Assembly: GCA_030666765.1 (NCBI GenBank)
Contig: DAOUXE010000021.1
Location: 1 to 9,534 of the forward strand
Direction: 5' to 3'
DNA length: 9,534 nt
Origin: Methanosarcinales archaeon
GTDB lineage: Archaea; Halobacteriota; Methanosarcinia; Methanosarcinales; Methanogasteraceae
Part shown: piece after piece, positions 1 to 5,634 of the stretch
How the letters are laid out: each line of letters starts with the position of its first letter
How positions within the stretch are numbered: position 1 is the first letter of the stretch
Position numbers and translations under genes: made by a program
Notes under the pieces: generated by a model
Seen by the model: only the letters and a program-made list of their open reading frames with translations
Databases searched by the model: none
What the model was told of the DNA's origin: nothing

Positions 1-19
1 CAATCTGCGAACGTCACAA

Positions 20-127
20 CTAAGTGGATCCACAAAAGTTTCGTTCCACTTCTTCATAACTCACACCTGAATGATGCTTTTTATGGTCACGATAGTGGTA
101 AATCAAGAGGTCATAATTTTTGTGGAG
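20..127 (-). other. Possible C-terminal tail of a truncated minus-strand gene
   Basis: The minus strand is open from about 127 down to a TAG stop at 20-22, giving roughly 35 residues rich in charged and aromatic amino acids (…HYRDHKKHHSGVSYEEVERNF…). The composition looks protein-like, but there is no good start codon or ribosome binding site, and an upstream stop (128-130) closes the frame almost exactly where the ABC ATPase homology on the plus strand begins. It may therefore be the tail of a gene cut at the same junction that broke the ATPase. I do not recognise the family. A plus-strand frame is also open from 1 to 135, so chance openness is a real possibility. Confidence 0.2.
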
Positions 128-500
128 TTACTTAGATGTGCTGGAGATGATGAACATCGAAGACCTTGCCATGCGTGACATCAACGAGCTTAGTGGCGGT
201 CAGGAGCAGAGGGTGTTCATTGCAAGAGCACTTGCACAAGAGCCGGAGGTTCTCTTACTCGATGAGCCCACCTCCAACCTTGATATACAGCACCAGCTTG
301 AGGTGATGGAGATCATCAGAGATCTCGTGGTGAAGAATGGGATATCAGCGATCATGGCAGTACATGATCTCAATCTCGCATCACGATACACTGATAGGGT
401 GGTCATCATGAAAGAGGGCAAGGTATTTGATGCCGGCAGTCCTTCTGATGTCCTCACGCCTGAAAATATCAGATCGGTCTATAACGTTGAGCTGATGTGA
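120..500 (+). pseudogene. 5'-truncated ABC transporter ATPase (FecE/BtuD type)
   Basis: This is the C-terminal half of an ATPase from an iron-chelate, heme or cobalamin importer. Counting from a TTG at 120, the 126 residues show the signature LSGGQ at 24-28, Walker B VLLLDE at 44-49 with the catalytic Glu, the D-loop SNLD at 52-55 and the switch His at 82 (AVHDLN). Family members are about 250-260 residues long; here the Walker A P-loop and the Q-loop are missing. The same frame upstream has stops at 21-23 and 54-56 among others, and no other frame in 1-119 resembles an ATPase, so this is a broken gene rather than one cut by the window edge. The TTG has no convincing ribosome binding site. 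Without Walker A it could not hydrolyse ATP. It ends naturally at TGA 498-500. It probably once powered uptake of the ligands of the downstream binding proteins. Confidence 0.8.
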
Positions 501-616
501 TCAATCGGAACGGGAAACGTCCGTATATCATACCGATAAGGTCTGTGGGACCCGATTGAAGGAATTGGATGAGACGTGGTCCGCGATGTGGATATGAAGA
601 ATGGATGATATGTTTA

Positions 617-629
617 CTGGTTTATACTA
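617..629 (+). promoter_or_regulatory. Candidate archaeal TATA box for the 744-5470 cluster
   Basis: TTTATACT at 621-628 resembles the archaeal TATA consensus. With usual spacing it would place a transcription start near 650, giving a leader of about 95 nt before the ATG at 744. The purine-rich BRE expected just upstream is poor here (ACTGG), so confidence is limited. Confidence 0.3.
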
Positions 630-685
630 CGATACTGATCGTAATGTTTAAGTTCTGAGTGAGATATCTACAATTCACACGCGAT

Positions 686-698
686 ATGTAAGATACAT
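686..698 (+). promoter_or_regulatory. Short palindrome ATGTA-AGA-TACAT, possible operator
   Basis: Perfect 5-nt inverted arms (686-690 and 694-698) around a 3-nt spacer lie between the TATA-like element and the ribosome binding site. This position would suit a transcriptional repressor such as a metal regulator, but arms this short in AT-rich DNA occur often by chance. Confidence 0.15.
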
Positions 699-728
699 TT
701 TGCGTATGCCCCTACAGAATACAACCAC

Positions 729-736
729 AAGGAGGT
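729..736 (+). promoter_or_regulatory. Strong ribosome binding site of binding protein 1
   Basis: AAGGAGGT lies 7 nt before the ATG at 744. It supports that start over the ATG at 750, two codons later. Confidence 0.8.
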
Positions 737-743
737 ACTATAA

Positions 744-1982
744 ATGAGAATGGTTACAATATTGGCTGAAATAGCCTTATGTTTGCTCCTGCTGGCGTCG
801 TCAGCAGCAGCAGCATCAGACTACACACTCGGCGTCTTCGGTAACGCGAACGAAGACGACACAGTAAACATGCAGGATGTGACCTACACCGAGTTGATCA
901 TCCTCGAGTACAGAGACAAGACCGAACTCGCAGACGCCAAGCATGACAACAAGATCAACATGCAGGATGTGACGCAGATCGAGCTTGTCATACTGGGAAA
1001 AGAGAAGGAGCTAACAATCATAGATACTGCTGACAGGATCGTTACGGTGAATAAACCGGTGGAACGCACAGTCGTCTTCAACAGCAACATCGCCGAATCG
1101 ATGAGAGCACTCGATGTGAAGGATACAATAGCTGGCATTGCCAAGCCCATCGATGAGATGCAGGTATATTTCCCGGAGATCAGCAAATTGCCGACCGTCG
1201 GTGACTGGATGGCTCCCGATATCGAGGCGATGCTGAGTCTCGATGGGGGTCCTCCGGACGTCGCCTTCGCTTATGTGAGCTGGCCCACACCGGATCTGCT
1301 TGAGGATAAACTGGCAGGAACCGATGTCAAGGTGATTCGTCTGGAGTTCTACAAGGCAGAGATACTGACAGAAGAGATGGAACTGCTTGGATACATATTC
1401 GGACGGAGAGAGGAAGCAGACGAGTACATCTCTTTCCATGACGAGTACGTAGACATAATCAAAGAGCGTGTCGCAGAGATTCCGGAAGATGACAAGCCGA
1501 CTGTATATCTCGAAATCAGTGACTACAAGGCAGTCACAGGAGAAGCCGGAGGGCACCAGTTATGTGTGATGCCGGGCGGAATAAATATATTTGCCGACCT
1601 TGGCGGCGGAGGATATGTAACGATAGACCCGGAAGATGTGATAGCGGCAAATCCGGACGTGATCCTCAGGCAGATGTATTATGACAGCGGATATGATGAG
1701 GACGACCCGACCGAGATCATCGCGCTCAGGGATAGTATCCTCAATCGCACGGTACTCTCTGAGGTCACTGCCGTAACGAATGGAGACGTCTTCGTGATCA
1801 GTAACGAGTTCGCGTTTGGACCCGATAGTGTCGCAAGCCTCGCATGCATAGCAAGGTGGTTCCATCCTGATCTCTTCGAAGACCTGGATCCACAGGCGAT
1901 CCAGCAGGAATACCTGACAGAATTTCAGGGGCTGGACTATGATCTGGATGAGCACGGTGTCTTTGTATATCCGCAGCCATAG
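744..1982 (+). CDS. Dockerin-like/FecB-BtuF-type substrate-binding protein 1
   Basis: This is an exported binding protein of an iron-chelate, heme or cobalamin ABC importer, 412 aa. Residues 1-24 form a Sec signal peptide (hydrophobic core, then AAAAS) with no lipobox. Residues 26-90 hold two dockerin-like calcium loops: N34-N36-D38…D45 and D64-K66-D68…D75, each followed by an amphipathic helix; Lys at position 3 of loop 2 is non-ideal. From about 95 the protein is a class III (Peripla_BP_2) binding domain. It begins with RIVTVNKPVERTV, has a GGINIF motif at 278-283 and IDPEDVIAANPDVI at 294-307, and ends in an acidic tail (EDLDPQAIQQEYL) closing with VFVYPQP. No C-terminal anchor is visible. 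It heads a four-gene cluster and lies 40 nt before the hydrolase. Binding-domain and signal-peptide calls are firm; the ligand is unknown. Confidence 0.88.
   Translation: MRMVTILAEIALCLLLLASSAAAASDYTLGVFGNANEDDTVNMQDVTYTELIILEYRDKTELADAKHDNKINMQDVTQIELVILGKEKELTIIDTADRIVTVNKPVERTVVFNSNIAESMRALDVKDTIAGIAKPIDEMQVYFPEISKLPTVGDWMAPDIEAMLSLDGGPPDVAFAYVSWPTPDLLEDKLAGTDVKVIRLEFYKAEILTEEMELLGYIFGRREEADEYISFHDEYVDIIKERVAEIPEDDKPTVYLEISDYKAVTGEAGGHQLCVMPGGINIFADLGGGGYVTIDPEDVIAANPDVILRQMYYDSGYDEDDPTEIIALRDSILNRTVLSEVTAVTNGDVFVISNEFAFGPDSVASLACIARWFHPDLFEDLDPQAIQQEYLTEFQGLDYDLDEHGVFVYPQP
813..1067 (+). repeat. Dockerin-like module, DNA repeat copy 1
   Basis: This is the first of three directly repeated coding modules, from the end of the signal peptide to the KPVER motif. 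It matches copies 2 (3012-3266) and 3 (4307-4561) closely at nucleotide level, including long identical runs such as CATGCAGGATGTGACCTACA. Similarity falls away at once on entering the ligand-binding domain. Confidence 0.85.
1861..1974 (+). repeat. C-terminal coding repeat, copy 1
   Basis: The last part of binding protein 1 matches 4081-4194 in binding protein 2. Between 1881-1930 and 4101-4150 I count only 2 differences in 50 nt. This is much closer than the central domains and fits recent duplication, gene conversion or strong constraint on the tail. Confidence 0.8.
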
Positions 1983-2022
1983 GCAAGTTGACAGGGATGA
2001 AAAATAGGTAATAATACTAACC

Positions 2023-2940
2023 ATGTGCCTGTCATACCCCACCAAGAGTGACGATGCAGATGGAGAACGCGGTAAGATCTCTCTGTCCGATGGTACGGGG
2101 ATCTACTACAGGGCGAGGGGATCCAGGCGAACTCCCACGCTCCTCTTCATCCACGGCTGGTCATGTTCCTCCCGTTACTGGGAGAGGCAATTTCAGAGCC
2201 TCCCATCGAGGTACTACACGGTCGCCATAGACCTGAGAGGGCACGGTCATTCGGACAAGCCTTCTTCTGGCTACACCCTCGCTCAGATGGCAATGGATCT
2301 GCATGAGGTTATGGAACAACTCGACCTCCGCGACCTCTTCATGGTGGGCTGGTCCATGGGAGGGTGTATCGTCTTTAAATACCTCGAGGAGTTTGGTGAG
2401 GGACGCCTCAGGGGGCTTTGCATAGTGGATGCCAGCCCGTACAGGTGGAAAAGTAAGGACTATCCGGGCGGTTACGCCGACTACCAAAATCGGCTGCAGA
2501 CCGCCTGCGAATACGCCATGGCGTATCAAAAACCATCCGAGGAACATGCCGCTTTCGTGGAGCGAATGTTCCTCAAAACTCCCGCTCCGGCTATTCTGGA
2601 TCAACTCAAGGCGGACTACAGAAAGGTTCCGCCCTACGTCTGCTCCCTGCTTTCGCTGGAGTTATCCTGCAGGGATTACTGCTCCATAATCGAGGAGATC
2701 GACCTTCCAGTGCTTATCATTAGAGGCTCATGGCACACTAAGTGGCGGAAGGATGACCCTGTGGGTGAATGGATGCACGGAAAGATCAGAAACTCGCGCC
2801 TTGTCCGGTTCACCAAAAGCGGTCACTGCCCCTTTCTCGAGGAGCCTGACAGGTTCAACCACGTGCTCTCGGAGTTCATTGAGACTGTCGATGGTACGAC
2901 ATCTCAACAAACAGATACGAATAAAATCATAAGGAGGTAA
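2023..2940 (+). CDS. Alpha/beta hydrolase (haloperoxidase/esterase-like)
   Basis: This is a 305-residue alpha/beta-fold hydrolase, apparently cytoplasmic as it has no signal peptide. It shows the oxyanion motif HGWS at 44-47, DLRGHGHSDKP at 70-80, the nucleophile elbow GWSMGG with Ser111, and the catalytic His268 in SGHCPFLEEP. The acid expected in the GxxD turn after strand LPVLIIRG is replaced: the turn reads GSWH, with His238 in the Asp position. Nearby Asp244/245 might substitute, or the enzyme may be altered. ATG 2023 is the only reasonable start, with only a weak upstream AGGT. Its last codons overlap the strong ribosome binding site of the next gene, so it is translated as part of the binding-protein operon. 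A role in hydrolysing an ester or amide of an imported chelate is conceivable but inferred from position alone. Confidence 0.85.
   Translation: MCLSYPTKSDDADGERGKISLSDGTGIYYRARGSRRTPTLLFIHGWSCSSRYWERQFQSLPSRYYTVAIDLRGHGHSDKPSSGYTLAQMAMDLHEVMEQLDLRDLFMVGWSMGGCIVFKYLEEFGEGRLRGLCIVDASPYRWKSKDYPGGYADYQNRLQTACEYAMAYQKPSEEHAAFVERMFLKTPAPAILDQLKADYRKVPPYVCSLLSLELSCRDYCSIIEEIDLPVLIIRGSWHTKWRKDDPVGEWMHGKIRNSRLVRFTKSGHCPFLEEPDRFNHVLSEFIETVDGTTSQQTDTNKIIRR
2931..2938 (+). promoter_or_regulatory. Ribosome binding site embedded in the hydrolase 3' end
   Basis: AAGGAGGT spans the last Arg codons and the first base of the TAA stop of the hydrolase. It lies 7 nt before the ATG at 2946, and the genes are 5 nt apart, so their translation is probably coupled. 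Confidence 0.75.
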
Positions 2941-2945
2941 TAGAC

Positions 2946-4208
2946 ATGAAATCAGATACAATATTGGCGGGAATAGCCATGACAATGCTCTTGCTTGCAC
3001 TCCCCGCTGCAGCATCAGACTACACACTCGGAATCTTCGGGAACGCGAACGAGGATGACACGATAAACATGCAGGATGTGACCTACACCGAGCTCATCAT
3101 CCTCGAGTACAGAGACGAAACAGAACTCTCAGACGCCAAGTACGACGGCAAGATCAACATGCAGGACGTGACGCAGATCGAGCTCGTCATTCTCGGGCGG
3201 GAGAAAGAACTAACGCTGATCGATGGTGCCGATAGGACGGTAACAGTCAAGAAGCCGGTAAACAGGGTAATTTCCGGAAGTGCGCTTCCTGTCGAGGCGA
3301 TGCGCTCAATAGGGGCGATAGATACGGTGGTTGGCGTCAATGAATGGACACTGGACGAGGTATTCTTCCCTGAACTTATCGACAAAGCAGAGAACATTGG
3401 TGGCATGCAACCCGATTACGAGGTGATATTTGAACTCTATCCGGATCTTGCATTCTGGTATGTTGGTTCGCCCAAATACTGGAGCAAGTATGAGGAGATT
3501 CAAAATACGCTTGAGTCCGCAGGTATCACGGTATTCCGTATTGACTGTGGAGGTATGGGAGCGAGCTATGTCGAAGAGGTGAGTAAGCTCGGATACATCC
3601 TTGATAGAAAGGAGGAAGCAGAAGAATTCATTGAATTCTATCAGGAATGCCTGGACACCATCAACGAGCGGGTAGAGGGACTTTCAGAAGAGGATAGACC
3701 AGCAGTATACTATGAGTCTTATAGCGGCCCTTACAAGGCGTATGGCAGAGGAAACCGTGGAGACAAGATAGATGCTGCTGGTGGCAGGAATATCTTCAGC
3801 GATATATCTGATTTTGTGGAGGTAGATCCGGAAGAAGTGATGGAGCGAGATCCTGAGATTGTACTTAAGATGGAAGGAAAAATCTCGGGTAGCTGGTTTG
3901 CTGGTGGATACGCCCTGGATCGGGAGGATACAGCTATATTCGAGGCAACGAGGGATGAAATTATGAACCGACCAGAACTCCGGAATGTAGCAGCAGTGAA
4001 AGATGAAAACGTCTATATAATCGCTTATTCCGTCATATACTCGAGATCTTTTGTAGGAATGGGATACCTTGCAAAGTGGTTCCACCCGGAGCTTTTCGAG
4101 GATCTGGATCCACAGGCGATCCATCAGGAATACCTGACAGAATTTCAGGGACTGGACATTGATCTGAATGAGCACGGCGTATTCGTGTATCCGCCGCTGG
4201 AGAGTTGA
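2946..4208 (+). CDS. Dockerin-like/FecB-BtuF-type substrate-binding protein 2
   Basis: This is a paralogue of binding protein 1, 420 aa, exported. The signal peptide is residues 1-23 (LLLALPAAA, then SDYTLG) without a lipobox. Two dockerin-like loops follow: N33-N35-D37…D44 and D63-K65-D67…D74. The class III binding domain begins near 96 and carries AAGGRNIF at 277-284 and VDPEEVMERDPEIVL at 293-307. Its central lobes differ strongly from protein 1 in residues and loop lengths (for example LAFWYVGSPKYW near 168-179, rich in aromatics), which suggests a different ligand or chelate form. The acidic tail (EDLDPQAIHQEYL) is almost the same as in protein 1. The start is fixed by a strong ribosome binding site 7 nt upstream. 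The gene is followed after 29 nt by binding protein 3. Confidence 0.88.
   Translation: MKSDTILAGIAMTMLLLALPAAASDYTLGIFGNANEDDTINMQDVTYTELIILEYRDETELSDAKYDGKINMQDVTQIELVILGREKELTLIDGADRTVTVKKPVNRVISGSALPVEAMRSIGAIDTVVGVNEWTLDEVFFPELIDKAENIGGMQPDYEVIFELYPDLAFWYVGSPKYWSKYEEIQNTLESAGITVFRIDCGGMGASYVEEVSKLGYILDRKEEAEEFIEFYQECLDTINERVEGLSEEDRPAVYYESYSGPYKAYGRGNRGDKIDAAGGRNIFSDISDFVEVDPEEVMERDPEIVLKMEGKISGSWFAGGYALDREDTAIFEATRDEIMNRPELRNVAAVKDENVYIIAYSVIYSRSFVGMGYLAKWFHPELFEDLDPQAIHQEYLTEFQGLDIDLNEHGVFVYPPLES
3012..3266 (+). repeat. Dockerin-like module, DNA repeat copy 2
   Basis: Second copy of the signal-peptide-end to KPV(E/N)R module. Its stretch TCGGGAACGCGAACGA is shared exactly with copy 3. 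The closeness at silent positions points to recent duplication or gene conversion. Confidence 0.85.
4081..4194 (+). repeat. C-terminal coding repeat, copy 2
   Basis: This matches 1861-1974 in binding protein 1. Binding protein 3 keeps only a loose version of this tail in protein sequence (VDPEDVYREYLDEF, FVYPEP), so the tight DNA match is confined to copies 1 and 2. Confidence 0.8.
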
Positions 4209-4221
4209 TTTGAATAAATAC

Positions 4222-4230
4222 AAAGGAGAT
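4222..4230 (+). promoter_or_regulatory. Ribosome binding site that fixes the start of binding protein 3
   Basis: AAAGGAGAT lies 7 nt before ATG 4238. The in-frame ATG at 4229 overlaps this site and cannot be its target, so the gene starts at 4238. Confidence 0.75.
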
Positions 4231-4237
4231 GATATAT

Positions 4238-5470
4238 ATGAAGACAGATACATTTGTTGGAATGACCGCAATCGTGCTGCTGCTCTGCTGTACACTCCCT
4301 GTCGCAGCATCAGACTACACACTCGGAATCTTCGGGAACGCGAACGAAGACGACACGATAAACATGCAGGATGTGACCTACACCGAACTGATCATCCTCG
4401 AATACAGGGACAAGACAGAGCTAACAGATGCCAAGCATGACGGCAAGATCAATATGCAGGATGTGACGCAGATTGAGCTTGTTATACTCGGGAAGGAGAA
4501 GGAGCTAACGCTCATAGATACGGCTGACAGGATTGTTACAGTGAAGAAGCCGGTAGAGAGGATAGTTGTTGTCAGTGGTCATAGTGCTGAATCGGTCAAA
4601 CTCCTTGGAGCAATAGACAAAATAGTTGGCACATCTAACGGCATACAAGAGAAGAAAAGCTATTACTTCCCAGAACTGGTCGGCAAGCCAACTGTTGGCG
4701 GTTGGTTTGTGGAAGACTATGAAGCAATTGCCAGTCTTGAGCCTGATATGGTCATTACCTATGCAAAGTGGCCTCCGATTTCAGAGGTCGAAGAGAAGCT
4801 CGATCCTTTTGGGATTGCTGTGGTTGCGCTTGAGTTCACCAATCCGGAAATTTTGAGAGAAGAGATAACAAAGCTGGGATATATTATAGACGAGAAAGAG
4901 AATGCAAGAGAATACAACGATTGGTGTGAGGAATATGAGGATAGCATAACAAACTTTGTTGATGAGCTAACGGAGGAGGAAAAACCACGGGTATTTCTGG
5001 AAGTTAGATTCAACGGCATGGGGGAAATTAGTACTTATGGTTCGGGTAGTAAAGCCAATATTCGGTGCACTACGGCAGGTGGTAGAAACATCGCTGTTGA
5101 CCTACCGGCTTACCCAAAGGTAGATGCAGAATGGATATTAGAAGAAAACCCCGAGATCATAATCAAATACAGCCCCACCGTGATATGGGGTTGGGACAAC
5201 ACAGAAGAGCTTGAGACTATAGTAAATGACATTAAGAGTCGTCCAGGATGGGATAACCTAAATGCGGTGAAAAACGGCCGCGTTTATGTGGTTGTTAATG
5301 AAATAACCGAAGGACCTGGTAGTATCGTTGGGCTTACCTATTGGACAAAAATATTCCACCCTGAATTTGATTTAGTGGACCCGGAAGACGTTTACAGGGA
5401 GTATCTCGACGAGTTTTTGGACATAGAATACCCGGACTTAATATTTGTATATCCGGAGCCAACCTGGTGA
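4238..5470 (+). CDS. Dockerin-like/FecB-BtuF-type substrate-binding protein 3
   Basis: This is the third exported paralogue, 410 aa from ATG 4238. That start gives MKTDTFVG, which aligns with MKSDTILAG of protein 2; the ATG at 4229 would add three residues and sits on the ribosome binding site. The signal peptide is residues 1-24 (two Cys at 17-18 lie inside the hydrophobic core and do not form a lipobox). The dockerin-like loops are N34-N36-D38…D45 and D64-K66-D68…D75. The binding domain carries TAGGRNIA at 279-286 and VDAEWILEENPEIII at 295-309. Its C-terminus lacks the EDLDPQAI element of copies 1 and 2 and ends VYPEPTW. The second half is visibly more AT-rich than copies 1 and 2. A 9-bp stem-loop follows the stop by 8 nt, which suggests that the transcript ends here. 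Confidence 0.87.
   Translation: MKTDTFVGMTAIVLLLCCTLPVAASDYTLGIFGNANEDDTINMQDVTYTELIILEYRDKTELTDAKHDGKINMQDVTQIELVILGKEKELTLIDTADRIVTVKKPVERIVVVSGHSAESVKLLGAIDKIVGTSNGIQEKKSYYFPELVGKPTVGGWFVEDYEAIASLEPDMVITYAKWPPISEVEEKLDPFGIAVVALEFTNPEILREEITKLGYIIDEKENAREYNDWCEEYEDSITNFVDELTEEEKPRVFLEVRFNGMGEISTYGSGSKANIRCTTAGGRNIAVDLPAYPKVDAEWILEENPEIIIKYSPTVIWGWDNTEELETIVNDIKSRPGWDNLNAVKNGRVYVVVNEITEGPGSIVGLTYWTKIFHPEFDLVDPEDVYREYLDEFLDIEYPDLIFVYPEPTW
4307..4561 (+). repeat. Dockerin-like module, DNA repeat copy 3
   Basis: Third copy of the N-terminal module. It is nearly identical to copies 1 and 2 in protein and close in DNA, with the same exact boundary at the start of the diverged ligand-binding domain. 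Confidence 0.85.
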
Positions 5471-5478
5471 ATGGAAAA

Positions 5479-5499
5479 CGATTTTTTCACAAAAAATCG
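5479..5499 (+). terminator. Perfect 9-bp stem-loop after binding protein 3
   Basis: The arms 5479-5487 (CGATTTTTT) and 5491-5499 (AAAAAATCG) pair perfectly around a CAC loop, 8 nt after the TGA of binding protein 3. The left arm itself supplies a run of six T, which can act as an archaeal transcription termination signal. It could also protect the 3' end of the transcript. Confidence 0.5.
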
Positions 5500-5528
5500 A
5501 GTAAAAACTGCCCTTCGGGTGGGGGCTG

Positions 5529-5540
5529 GCGATATACTTT
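5529..5540 (+). promoter_or_regulatory. Weak TATA-like element upstream of the radical SAM gene
   Basis: GATATACTTTTT at about 5531-5542 is the most TATA-like stretch in the spacer. It would start transcription near 5560 and leave a leader of about 75 nt holding the 5586-5605 hairpin. The match is modest. Confidence 0.2.
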
Positions 5541-5585
5541 TTCGTAAATGAAAATGGTGCGTATAGTGACCGGACATAAAAGAGA

Positions 5586-5605
5586 GGAGGGTAATAAATC
5601 CCTCC
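5586..5605 (+). terminator. GGAGGG/CCCTCC hairpin before the radical SAM gene
   Basis: Arms 5586-5591 and 5600-5605 form six strong pairs around an 8-nt AT loop, followed by the T-rich ATTTTATTGTTT. The shape resembles a terminator. Because it lies only about 15 nt upstream of the ribosome binding site GAGGT (5621-5625), it may instead be a leader structure. The stem contains a decoy Shine-Dalgarno-like GAGGAGGG with no matching start codon. Confidence 0.4.
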
Positions 5606-5634
5606 ATTTTATTGTTTAAAGAGGTAAATGAGTT

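Larger units (their letters stand above)
501..743 (+). other. Non-coding spacer upstream of the binding-protein cluster
   Basis: No coding frame or RNA gene is visible in these 243 nt. A small stem-loop follows the ATPase stop at once (arms 506-512 and 518-523, one bulged A, GGAAA loop), but it has no T-tract, so a terminator role is weak. The rest holds a TATA-like element and a short palindrome, listed separately, and ends in the ribosome binding site of the first binding-protein gene. Confidence 0.5.

Noticed and set aside
1..135. Plus-strand frame open from the window start to a TAG at 133-135
   Set aside because: It is short and of unremarkable composition, and it resembles neither the ATPase nor any family I know. 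It competes with an open minus-strand frame, so chance is likely.
1011..1556. Long minus-strand open frame (181 codons) opposite binding protein 1
   Set aside because: It lies wholly inside a well-supported gene, has no ribosome binding site, and its translation looks like an antisense shadow.
3684..4322. Minus-strand open frame (212 codons) across binding proteins 2 and 3
   Set aside because: It spans two confident plus-strand genes and their ribosome binding site and has no recognisable domain; it is an antisense shadow.
813..4561. Regular direct repeats that might suggest a CRISPR-like or mobile array
   Set aside because: The repeats are about 255 bp, in frame, and encode the same dockerin-like module in three genes. 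There are no short repeats with unique spacers.
744..5470. Cellulosome components, because of the dockerin-like modules
   Set aside because: The attached domains are ABC-type binding proteins, not carbohydrate-active enzymes, and no cohesin is visible.
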